From an uncultured Mollicutes bacterium (GTDB lineage Bacteria; Bacillota_I; Bacilli_A; RFN20; CAG-449): DNA of 6,233 nucleotides. Shown here piece by piece: positions 1 through 6,233 of the stretch (within the stretch, counting starts at the first letter, position 1; each line of letters opens with the position of its first letter). The notes under the pieces are model-generated. The model ran no database searches, was not told the origin of the DNA, and saw only the letters and a program-made list of their open reading frames with translations. The stretch lies in NCBI GenBank assembly GCA_900551385.1, contig URVS01000089.1:1-6233 (forward strand). The letters run 5' to 3'. The position numbers and the translations under genes are program-made.

Positions 1-54
1 CAAATAATTGAGAAACAGAAAGTGTTGCAACACTTTCTGTTTCTCAATTATTTG
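1..54. repeat. Perfect 54-bp palindrome at the window edge (2 x 27 bp, no spacer)
   Basis: Bases 1-27 are the exact reverse complement of bases 28-54, with the symmetry centre between 27 and 28 (GTTG|CAAC). The right arm reads in frame into the adhesin gene (ATLSVSQLFDNG). In that frame the left arm contains TGA at 9-11. A spacer-free palindrome of this length is hard to maintain in a genome and lies exactly at the sequence end. I infer a fold-back or assembly artefact, with true genomic sequence probably starting near base 28. A real hairpin at a rearrangement junction is the less likely alternative. Confidence 0.95.
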
Positions 55-1136
55 ACAATGGTAAACATGAAATAACAGGTAAGTATAATGGGGAAAATAA
101 TACTTTTAATCCTGCTACATTAACTGTAGATATTGATAGGACTCCTGTTGAATTCTGGGTTTCTACAAGTGGTAACGATACTACTGGTGATGGAAGTAAA
201 AATAATCCATTCAATACAATTAATCATGCAATAACTGCTGCTTTAGATAAGTCAATCAACATTACTATTCATATTATGGATGGTACTTATTTAGGTACTG
301 GCAATGTTAATTTAAAATATAGTAGAATAGCTGTTTTAAATTTAATTGGTGAAAATTACGGTAAAACCATTATTGATGGTCAGGATAATGATTATTTCTT
401 CTATTTTGATAAAGGGTTAGATGTAGATATCACTAATTTAACATTTACAAATGGAAAAGCAGCTAATATTAATTGGAATAGGGGAATAATTTATGGGTCT
501 TCATTAACTATGAATGATTGTATTATTAAAAATTCAACATCTAATAGTAATTTATTATATGATATAGATACTCAAAACTCAAAATTAGTATTTAATAATT
601 TAACTTATATTAACAATAAAGGAAACATGTGGTTAGGTTATGCAACAATAAACAATTCCTATTTTGCAGATAATGTAGGTGCTGCTCTTGGTGGAGTTAT
701 AAGGGGAACTAACAATTTAACTGTTATTAATTCTAAATTCATAAATAATACTAATCCTAAAAATAGCAATGCTGAAGGTGGAGCTGTTTATGCCCAAAAT
801 ATTATAAGTATAAATAATATTTATGATTCAAATTATGCTGGAACTAAAGGTGGAGCTGTTTATGTATCTGGTGGTGCAAAAGCAACATTTATAAATGATA
901 CTTTTATAAACAACCGTGCTGCTGGTGATGGTGGTGCTGTATATGCTTACATAAGTAGTAGCAGTTTTGTTCCTGTTGCAACTTTTGAAAATGTCAAATT
1001 TATAAATAACTCCGGAGCTAATGGTGGAGCAGCTACTGTTTCAGGAGCTACCTTTAACAATGTTACTTTTAAAGATAACACTGCTAACACTATGGGTGGA
1101 GCTATTTATTTATTTATTTTCTGTAACAAATGGTAA
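12..1136 (+). CDS. Adhesin-like surface protein, N-proximal fragment (5' end missing; frame broken at 3' end)
   Basis: This is the upstream part of a large extracellular protein expected to be secreted and exposed on the archaeal cell surface. The frame is open from 12; the first ATG at 276 is inside the domain and is not a credible start, because adhesin-like sequence continues upstream of it. Residues 1-45 are the tail of an Ig-like domain (DNGKHEITGKYNGENN). From about residue 48 (FWVSTSGND...GDGSKNNPFNTI) a right-handed parallel beta-helix begins. It carries repeated PMP-like motifs: GGAVY (twice), GGAVYAY, GGAIY, alternating with FINN/FKDN segments. Many N-X-S/T sequons are present. No signal peptide is visible because the 5' end is outside the window. 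The frame ends with six out-of-frame residues (IFCNKW) and TAA at 1134-1136, just after the tetranucleotide repeat at 1103-1120. The homologous sequence continues in the +1 frame, so this is one half of a single gene. Substrate or partner is unknown; adhesion is inferred from family type. Confidence 0.85.
   Translation, partial: ETESVATLSVSQLFDNGKHEITGKYNGENNTFNPATLTVDIDRTPVEFWVSTSGNDTTGDGSKNNPFNTINHAITAALDKSINITIHIMDGTYLGTGNVNLKYSRIAVLNLIGENYGKTIIDGQDNDYFFYFDKGLDVDITNLTFTNGKAANINWNRGIIYGSSLTMNDCIIKNSTSNSNLLYDIDTQNSKLVFNNLTYINNKGNMWLGYATINNSYFADNVGAALGGVIRGTNNLTVINSKFINNTNPKNSNAEGGAVYAQNIISINNIYDSNYAGTKGGAVYVSGGAKATFINDTFINNRAAGDGGAVYAYISSSSFVPVATFENVKFINNSGANGGAATVSGATFNNVTFKDNTANTMGGAIYLFIFCNKW
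1103..1120 (+). repeat. Tetranucleotide repeat (TATT)4+TT at the adhesin frame break
   Basis: The tract TATTTATTTATTTATTTT lies exactly where the adhesin switches from the frame of 12-1136 to the frame ending at 4689. With four units the ribosome reads GGAIYLFIFCNKW-stop. With one unit fewer it reads GGAIYLFSVTNGKTSN and continues through the rest of the protein. Losing 4 nt or gaining 8 nt would both restore the frame. This is what slipped-strand mispairing at a simple repeat produces. An ordinary inactivating duplication of 4 nt is equally compatible with the sequence. Confidence 0.85.
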
Positions 1137-4100
1137 AACCAGCAATATTCCAGATTTAACTATTTCTGATGATTCTTTATTTGAAAATAATAATGCTCCT
1201 GAAGGTAAGGATATTTATATTTCCACACCTGTTGCTAATAATGGTGTTGCAAATGTAACTGGACTTACAATTACTTTCAATGATTTAAATGTTGCAGAAT
1301 TAGCAGGTAAATTAACTGCACAAGTAACACATCCTAGTGGAGCAGTTATTAGTGGAAACACTGTTACATTTTTCATTGATGGAAATTATGCAGGAATTGC
1401 TGATGTGGTTAATGGCATAGCTACTTATAATTATGTCGGATTTGAAGACGGTAAATATAGTTTAAGCGGAACTTATGATGCAAATGGTAAAAATTACATA
1501 TATAAAAATGGAACTATAACTGTTAAAATTAATAATATTCTGGATAATATCACAGTTTATGTGTCTGATGCTAAAGGTAATGACAGTACTGCAGATGGAT
1601 CTTTAGCTAAGCCGTTTAAAACCATTAAAAATGCATTAGAATATGCTCAATCTAAATCTAAGACAGTTACTGTTTATGTATTGGAAGGTACTTATACTGG
1701 AAATCTTAATGCTAATTTGGATATTCAGGTAAATACGGATATTTCAATTGTTGGTGATGGAGAAAACAAAACAATAATTTTTAATCCTGCTGCCAAATAT
1801 TTTATCACAGCTTTACAAGGTAAAGGTTCTCTTAAAATAGCTAATATGACTATTGATAGAGTTGGAAAAGATACACAATCTGCATTATATATTGAGAAAA
1901 ATGTTCATGTAATGATTGATACAGTGGAATTTATTAATGGAAAAGGTAATTATGGTGGAGCTATTAACTCTGCAGGTATTTTAACTATTAAAAATTCATA
2001 CTTCTTTAATAATGGTCATGCAGACCCAGTAAAACGTCAAAATGCATATGCTGGTGGAGCAATTTACAATGATGGTTATTTAACAATTGATAATACAACT
2101 TTTGTAGCAAATCATGCAACTAGAGCTTCAACAATTGCAAATCAGGGTAATTTATACATGAATAATTCTCAGATTATTGACAGTATATCTGCTTCTTCTT
2201 TGAACATGGATTATAGGGTTATTGCTTCTTTTAATGTAGGTCAAATTGGTAATATAACTCTTGAAAACACTAAAATTTCAGTAACTGGAAAAACTCCTTT
2301 GGAACTTGTTAATTCAAGTAATATCTATCAGGGAGATAGATCTGTAACCTGTCTTGGTTTTGGAAGTTCTGAAAAAATAGTCTTTAATAATGTAACTGTT
2401 GATGGAAATGGGTCCTCTACTATGGGATCTTATGTATTTGGAGGATTTAACAGTTGGAATACTGTTGGAGGAGGTAGAAGTCAAACTCCTAAAGATATTT
2501 ATGTATATAATTCAACATTTTCCAATTTGCTATCTGTAAATATATTTTATGAAAAAATTAACTCTACAAGAATATTTGACGGATGTATTTTTGATAATGT
2601 TGAATATTTAGTGGAGGTTACTTCCTCAACTATAAATGATGCTATTATAATTAAAAATTCTGTTATTTATGGTGATGCAAAAGTTGGTAAAGTTAATGGT
2701 GTTAATATAACTCTTAATTTAGATAATAATTGGTGGGGAAGCAATAATGCAACTTATTACAATGCAGTTATACGTCTTTCATCTGGATATAATAGTGCAA
2801 TAACTGAATTAAGTAAAGAGATTGCTACTCCAGATAATTATTTGGTTTTAACTTTAGATGTTACTAACAAACCAGGTTTATTACAGGATGCTGTTTTAAC
2901 TTTCAAAGTATTTAACGGAACCAATTTAACTGATTATGTTGGCAGTTTACCAGTACGTGACTTTAATATGTCTGCAGCTAATGCTACTTTAAGTGTTGCT
3001 AACGGTACAATAAATAATGGTATTGTCAATGGTTTTGAAGCTAAAGAAGGTAATTACACTATTTCTGCTACTGTTGACGGTCAAACTGTAATTTATAATG
3101 GAACTGCTTCTTTAGGAAAAGGAATCATTAATGTTACAGATAGTTCTCTTGATTATGGTGAAGTTGTAATGGTAAATGCTACTTTGGTAGATACTGATGG
3201 TAATGGAATAGCTAATATTAACATGACTTTAAAAGTTAATGGTAAAACTTATTATATGGTTACTGATGAAAATGGTGCTGTTAGTTTTGTGATTGATCCG
3301 TTAGATAGTGGAAAGTATACTTTAGAATTCATTGTTCCTGCTTCTAAAATTTTATCTTCAGTTTCTAATAGTTCTACTTTAACTATTAATAAAGCTAAAG
3401 ATTTCATAAAAGCAGATATTGATGCGGGTGTAGCTGGTGAAGATGTTGTAATTGTCGTTAACGGTCCTAAAGATCTTAAAGAAAACATTACTGTAACTGT
3501 TGATAAAACTAATTATAATGTAGTTCTTGTTAATGGTTCTGCTTCTTTAACTTTAAAAGATTTAACTGCCGGAAATTATGATGTAACTGTTAGTTATCCT
3601 GGGGACAATAATTATTATAATCAAGTAATTAAGACTAATTTCACAGTAGATATCAATAAAAAAGTTAATTTAAATATTTCAGATATTGTGATGATTTACA
3701 AAGATGGTACTAGGATGGTTGCTGTTTTAACTGATTATAAAGGTAATCCTATAGCTAATGCTACTGTTTACTTTACTATTAATGGTGTAACTTATGTTAG
3801 AACTACTGATGTTAATGGTTCTGCTTCTATAGGGTTAAACTTAGGTTCTGGTGTATATGGTGCTTCTGTTTATTATAATGGTTCTGATATGTATGATAAA
3901 GTAAGTAAAAATATTACTGTAACTATTAATCCGACTGTTTTAGCTGATGATTTGGTTAAAATGTATAAAAATGCTACTAAGTTTAGTGCTAAGTTTACTG
4001 ACAGTACTGGAAAAGCATTAGTTAACAGTGATGTTAGGTTTAATATTAATGGTGTTTTTTACACCAGAACTACTGATGCTAATGGTGTGGCTAGTTTGGC

Positions 4101-4689
4101 TATTAATTTAAGACCTGGTGATTATATTTTAACTGCATATAATCCTGTAAATGGTGAGCAAAAAGGAGTTAACATAACAGTGAAATCTTTAATAGTTCAA
4201 AATGACTTAACTAAATATTATTTAAATGCTTCCAGATTCCAGGCAACTATTTACAACAAAGACGGATCTTTAGCAGTAAATAAAAATGTGACATTTAACA
4301 TCAACGGTGTTTTCTATACCAGAACTACTGATTCTAATGGTGTAGTTAGTTTGGCTATTAATTTGAGACCTGGTGACTATATTATCACAACTATCTTTGA
4401 TGGTTTGGATATTGGAAACAAAGTCACTGTACTTCCAACATTAGTAACTAAAGACTTAAACATGAAATACATGGACGGCAGCAACTTCACTGCACAAACA
4501 TTAGACAGTCAAGGAAAAGCATTAGCTAACCAAACAGTGTCATTTAATGTAAATGGTGTGTTCTATCACAGAATCACTAATGAAGACGGTATTGCAAGCC
4601 TAAGAATCAGATTAATGAGTGGTGAATACATTATAACTTCCTACTGGAACAATTTCCAAACAGGAAACACAATAAAAATTAGTCCTTAA
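1105..4689 (+). CDS. Adhesin-like surface protein, C-terminal fragment (second beta-helix and Ig-like repeat tail)
   Basis: This is the downstream part of the same gene, reading SVTNGKTSNIPDL after the frame break. The frame is open from ATG 1021, but bases 1021-1100 read in this frame give an unrelated hydrophobic peptide over sequence that codes for the beta-helix in the other frame. The fragment therefore has no credible start of its own. Order of parts: end of beta-helix 1 (to about 1230); Ig-like domain (about 1237-1551); beta-helix 2 (about 1552-2830), opening with ITVYVSDAKGND...KPFKTIKNAL, containing YGGAIN and AGGAIY repeats and closing with NNWWGSN (2725-2745); Ig-like domains at about 2830-3120, 3121-3393 and 3394-3663; then a four-copy Ig-like array (3664-4686). 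The stop is TAA at 4687-4689. I see no transmembrane segment, LPXTG-type motif or pseudomurein-binding repeat at the C-terminus (ends GNTIKISP). An extracellular adhesin or structural role is inferred. Full-length product after repair would be about 1557 residues from the window edge. Confidence 0.85.
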   Translation, partial: FIYLFSVTNGKTSNIPDLTISDDSLFENNNAPEGKDIYISTPVANNGVANVTGLTITFNDLNVAELAGKLTAQVTHPSGAVISGNTVTFFIDGNYAGIADVVNGIATYNYVGFEDGKYSLSGTYDANGKNYIYKNGTITVKINNILDNITVYVSDAKGNDSTADGSLAKPFKTIKNALEYAQSKSKTVTVYVLEGTYTGNLNANLDIQVNTDISIVGDGENKTIIFNPAAKYFITALQGKGSLKIANMTIDRVGKDTQSALYIEKNVHVMIDTVEFINGKGNYGGAINSAGILTIKNSYFFNNGHADPVKRQNAYAGGAIYNDGYLTIDNTTFVANHATRASTIANQGNLYMNNSQIIDSISASSLNMDYRVIASFNVGQIGNITLENTKISVTGKTPLELVNSSNIYQGDRSVTCLGFGSSEKIVFNNVTVDGNGSSTMGSYVFGGFNSWNTVGGGRSQTPKDIYVYNSTFSNLLSVNIFYEKINSTRIFDGCIFDNVEYLVEVTSSTINDAIIIKNSVIYGDAKVGKVNGVNITLNLDNNWWGSNNATYYNAVIRLSSGYNSAITELSKEIATPDNYLVLTLDVTNKPGLLQDAVLTFKVFNGTNLTDYVGSLPVRDFNMSAANATLSVANGTINNGIVNGFEAKEGNYTISATVDGQTVIYNGTASLGKGIINVTDSSLDYGEVVMVNATLVDTDGNGIANINMTLKVNGKTYYMVTDENGAVSFVIDPLDSGKYTLEFIVPASKILSSVSNSSTLTINKAKDFIKADIDAGVAGEDVVIVVNGPKDLKENITVTVDKTNYNVVLVNGSASLTLKDLTAGNYDVTVSYPGDNNYYNQVIKTNFTVDINKKVNLNISDIVMIYKDGTRMVAVLTDYKGNPIANATVYFTINGVTYVRTTDVNGSASIGLNLGSGVYGASVYYNGSDMYDKVSKNITVTINPTVLADDLVKMYKNATKFSAKFTDSTGKALVNSDVRFNINGVFYTRTTDANGVASLAINLRPGDYILTAYNPVNGEQKGVNITVKSLIVQNDLTKYYLNASRFQATIYNKDGSLAVNKNVTFNINGVFYTRTTDSNGVVSLAINLRPGDYIITTIFDGLDIGNKVTVLPTLVTKDLNMKYMDGSNFTAQTLDSQGKALANQTVSFNVNGVFYHRITNEDGIASLRIRLMSGEYIITSYWNNFQTGNTIKISP
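3664..4686 (+). repeat. Array of four C-terminal Ig-like (Big_1-style) repeats
   Basis: There are four tandem coding repeats: 3664-3933 (90 aa), 3934-4188 (85 aa), 4189-4437 (83 aa) and 4438-4686 (83 aa). Each follows the pattern D-L/I-x3-Y-x-[DN]-[GA]-[ST]...G-x-[PA]-[IL]...V-x-F-x-[IV]-NGVxY-x-R-x-T-[DN]-x-[ND]-G-x-[AV]-S-[LI]...G-x-Y. Copies 2 and 3 share FNINGVFYTRTTD and SLAINLRPGDYI. Over 96 aligned bases (4039-4134 against 4294-4389) I count 13 mismatches, mostly at third codon positions. Such repeats usually act as a rigid stalk that lifts the beta-helix away from the cell surface. The final copy is the most divergent and uses different codons from the first. Confidence 0.85.
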
Positions 4690-4735
4690 AAGAGAATTTT
4701 TTATAAATTCTCTTAACTTTTTCTTTTTTTATAAT
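4690..4735 (+). terminator. Hairpin and T-tract terminator of the adhesin gene
   Basis: A perfect 10-bp stem (AAGAGAATTT at 4690-4699, AAATTCTCTT at 4705-4714) with a 5-nt loop starts directly after the stop codon. A T-rich run (ACTTTTTCTTTTTTT, 4716-4730) follows. T-tracts alone terminate archaeal transcription, so this should separate the adhesin from the insertion sequence downstream. The hairpin is AT-rich and its own contribution is uncertain. Confidence 0.7.
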
Positions 4736-4738
4736 ATT

Positions 4739-4759
4739 GAGGGTGGGACACAAACTCAC
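4739..4759 (+). repeat. Putative left terminal inverted repeat of the insertion sequence
   Basis: The segment GA followed by GGGTGGGACACAAACTCAC is unusually G/C-rich inside a T-rich spacer. It resembles the 'GAGGxTGGGACAxAA' ends I recall for IS1182-like elements. The partner repeat is not in the window, so the exact boundary is unproven. Confidence 0.5.
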
Positions 4760-4798
4760 TAATTTTTTATAATTTTTTTTACTTATTTTTCCTTTAAT

Positions 4799-4806
4799 TT
4801 TATATA
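4799..4806 (+). promoter_or_regulatory. Archaeal TATA box (TTTATATA) of the transposase
   Basis: TTTATATA matches the archaeal box A consensus and is the best such element in the 170-bp spacer before the transposase. Archaeal transcription normally starts about 25-30 bases downstream, here near 4825-4832. That is after the ATG at 4809 and before the ATG at 4860, which favours 4860 as the translation start. I see no convincing purine-rich BRE upstream. Confidence 0.45.
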
Positions 4807-4859
4807 CTATGAAGTACAATCTTTTATTATGTAGATTAATCTTTGTGGTTGTTTTATTT

Positions 4860-5468
4860 ATGGTTTTAAGAGATGATACTATTAATCAGACCATGTTGGT
4901 GCCTATGGACTTGAGGAATTTGATTCCTGAGGACCATCCGTGTTATTTTATTAAAAATGTGGTTGATCAAATTGATTGTTCGCAAGCGAACCGTGTGTTT
5001 GCTGATAAGCCGGGAGAATTTGCGTATCCTCGTGAATTGTTGCTTAGACTGATTTTGATGAGCGTTTTTGATGGGGGATTATCTTCCCGTGAAATTGAAA
5101 GAAAAACAAGGACTGACATTGCTTATATGTACTTGGCAGGGATGCAGCATCCTAGTTATCGTACAATTGCCAGATTCAAAGTGGATTATCCAGATTTGAT
5201 TGATGAATCTTTTAAAACAACAATAAAAATTGCAAAAGAAGAAGATTTAGTTAAAATTCATCATGTGAGTTTGGATGGAACTAAAATTAAAGCAAAAACA
5301 TCAATGAATAAATTAACAAACGAACAACAATTAAAAATAATGAAACAACATCTGAAAGAAAGCATTGAATTAGATGAAGAAGAAGACATGGAATTGGGTG
5401 AAGAATCCGGAAAAGACATAATTAGTATCAATGACCCTGATGCCCGTTTTATGAAGAATAAGAAATGA
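4860..5468 (+). pseudogene. IS1182-like transposase, N-terminal part, ended by in-frame TGA
   Basis: This is the N-terminal part of a DDE transposase that would cut and join the ends of its element. An upstream in-frame ATG at 4809 adds a hydrophobic stretch (MKYNLLLCRLIFVVVLF) not expected in this family. ATG 4860 (MVLRDDTINQTM) fits both family length and the TATA box position. The N-terminal DUF772-type domain is clear: LRNLIPEDHPCYFIKNVV, then RELLLRLILMSVFDGGLSSR and HPSYRTIARFK. The first catalytic Asp is in HHVSLDGTKIKAKTS (codon at 5274-5276). An acidic linker (ELDEEEDMELGEE) precedes NDPDARFMKNKK, where the frame stops at TGA 5466-5468. The frame resumes immediately after the stop with KWEFDYNGQIAVDDY, so a single base change, most simply GGA to TGA, explains the break. 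As read, this fragment has only one of the three catalytic residues and should be inactive. Confidence 0.8.
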
Positions 5469-6197
5469 AAATGGGAATTTGATTACAATGGACAAATCGC
5501 AGTCGACGATTACAAAGGAATAATACTCGCATCTTACATAACTGACAATTCAACAGATTATTATGAACTTATTCCATTAATGGAACAAGTACAATCCAAT
5601 TTAAGCGAAATATACGATGAAACACCCGTTAATTATCAAGTAAGTGCTGATAACGGATATTCCACTGACATGAACACTGAATATCTTGAACAAAATGGCT
5701 TTGATGGATACATATCATCACGAAAACTCTCAAGAGAACAAAAAAAATACAATTTATCCGATAAACCATTTGCAAAAGATAATTTTTTCTATGATAACGA
5801 AATGATGACCTATATCTGCCCGCTCGGGCAACCACTATATAAAATCAGCGAATATACTTATAAAAACAAGTCAAGAATTAGTCATTGGACCAAAGAATGC
5901 AAAACATACCCAATGCAATTGTTTTGCTCAAAAGGAAATCGCTGCAGAGTAATCCAAGACTATAAAATCCCTTCCAAAATTAGAATGCAACGAAAAATGG
6001 AAACACCTGAAGCAAAAGAAAGATACAAAATACGCTCAAAAACAGTAGAACGACCATTTGCACACTTAAAACAAAATATGCACTTAACAGAATTCAGAAC
6101 AACAGGACTACAAGAAGTAAACACAGAATTAAAACTATATACAATAGGACACAACTTAAAAAGAATATACAACGAAATAAGAAGAAAAAATAACTAA
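5469..6197 (+). pseudogene. IS1182-like transposase, C-terminal part (same frame after the TGA)
   Basis: This is the remainder of the same transposase in the same frame, from KWEFDYNGQ to NEIRRKNN and TAA at 6195-6197. The first in-frame ATG is 5580 (MEQVQSNLSEIYDE), which lies inside the catalytic fold and is unlikely to be a real start. The second catalytic Asp is in VSADNGYST (codon 5649-5651) and the Glu is in KTVERPFAHLKQN (codon 6048-6050). Between them lies the Cys-containing insertion YICPLGQPLYK...KECKTYP...LFCSKGNRC. Where family members usually have CxxCP, this copy has CKTYP, a possible Cys-to-Tyr change. Both parts joined from 4860 would give 446 codons including the TGA and final stop, a normal length for the group. 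Apart from the single TGA the frame is intact, so the damage is probably recent or, less likely, the stop is read through. Confidence 0.8.
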
Positions 6198-6233
6198 AAC
6201 AAATAAAATCAGAAAAAAAATCAAAAATGAGAA
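6198..6233. other. A-rich tail after the transposase, no gene seen
   Basis: These 36 bases are almost all A with a few T, C and G. They contain no reading frame and no copy of the left terminal repeat in reverse. They are probably the inside of the insertion sequence's right end. Confidence 0.6.

Larger units (their letters stand above)
4739..6233 (+). mobile_element. IS1182-like insertion sequence, right end outside the window
   Basis: The element carries one transposase frame (4860-6197, broken) with the layout of the IS1182 group. It begins close after the adhesin terminator, at a sequence resembling IS1182-type ends (GAGGGTGGGACACAAA). No reverse complement of that end occurs in the 36 A-rich bases after the transposase stop, so the right terminus and any target-site duplication lie beyond the window. 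The element has not interrupted the adhesin coding region. Family assignment rests on the transposase, not on a database match. Confidence 0.75.

Noticed and set aside
276..278. ATG at 276 as the true start of the adhesin
   Set aside because: The frame upstream encodes matching Ig-like and beta-helix sequence (FWVSTSGND, KNNPFNTI), so this Met is internal.
1021..1104. Apparent start with a hydrophobic, signal-peptide-like N-terminus (MVEQLLFQELPLTMLLLK) for the downstream adhesin frame
   Set aside because: The same bases encode the PMP-like beta-helix sequence (GGAATVSGATFNNVTFKDN) in the upstream frame. The hydrophobic stretch is an out-of-frame reading, and the GGAG at 1014-1017 is only three bases from the ATG.
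3252..3488. 78-codon frame on the minus strand
   Set aside because: It lies antisense to conserved Ig-like coding sequence and has no recognisable motif or promoter.
3664..4686. CRISPR-like repeat array
   Set aside because: The repeats are about 250-270 bases, coding, in frame and divergent; there are no short identical repeats with spacers.
4809..4859. Transposase start at ATG 4809 with an N-terminal membrane helix
   Set aside because: It lies only a few bases after the TATA box, before the expected transcription start, and adds a hydrophobic stretch foreign to the family.
5629..5835. 68-codon frame on the minus strand inside the transposase
   Set aside because: It is antisense to conserved transposase catalytic sequence (VSADNGYST region) and is a chance open frame.
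5960..6172. 70-codon frame on the minus strand inside the transposase
   Set aside because: It is antisense to the conserved VERPFAHLK region and has no features of its own.
5580..6197. Independent second transposase gene starting at ATG 5580
   Set aside because: It is in the same frame as the upstream part and is preceded by in-frame transposase sequence (KWEFDYNGQIAVDDY), so it is the rest of one broken gene.

Overview
The window looks like a piece of a very AT-rich genome of a gut methanogen of the order Methanobacteriales, most likely Methanobrevibacter or a close relative. The evidence is a very large, Asn/Thr-rich surface protein built from parallel beta-helix and Ig-like domains, of the kind called 'adhesin-like proteins' in those genomes; codons ending mostly in A or T; and a TATA-type promoter element. 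The assignment is an inference from protein style. No marker gene is present. Everything recognisable is on the + strand.

Region 1 (about 12-4689) is one adhesin-like gene, cut off at its 5' end by the window edge and split into two frames at 1103-1120. The split lies in a tetranucleotide repeat, (TATT)4 followed by TT. Removing one 4-nt unit gives one continuous product of about 1557 residues from the edge to the stop. Domain order is: end of an Ig-like domain, beta-helix 1 with Chlamydia-PMP-like GGA[IV]Y repeats, Ig-like domain, beta-helix 2 ending in an NNWWGSN motif, then a tail of Ig-like domains. The last four of these (3664-4686) form a clear repeat array. Both beta-helices follow an Ig-like domain with the same junction, so the front of the protein is a duplicated [Ig-like + beta-helix] module. 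A hairpin plus T-tract terminator follows the stop codon.

Region 2 (about 4739 to the window end) is an insertion sequence resembling the IS1182 group (IS5-like DDE transposases with an N-terminal DUF772 domain). It has a plausible left terminal repeat, a TATA box, and a transposase reading frame broken by one in-frame TGA at 5466-5468. The DDE residues are all present but lie on both sides of the stop. The right end of the element is not in the window.

The first 54 bases are a perfect palindrome with no spacer. Its right arm continues the adhesin frame and its left arm puts a stop in that frame, so the left arm is probably a contig-end artefact. The most interesting biological signal is the 4-nt repeat at the adhesin frame break, which could be a phase-variation switch.
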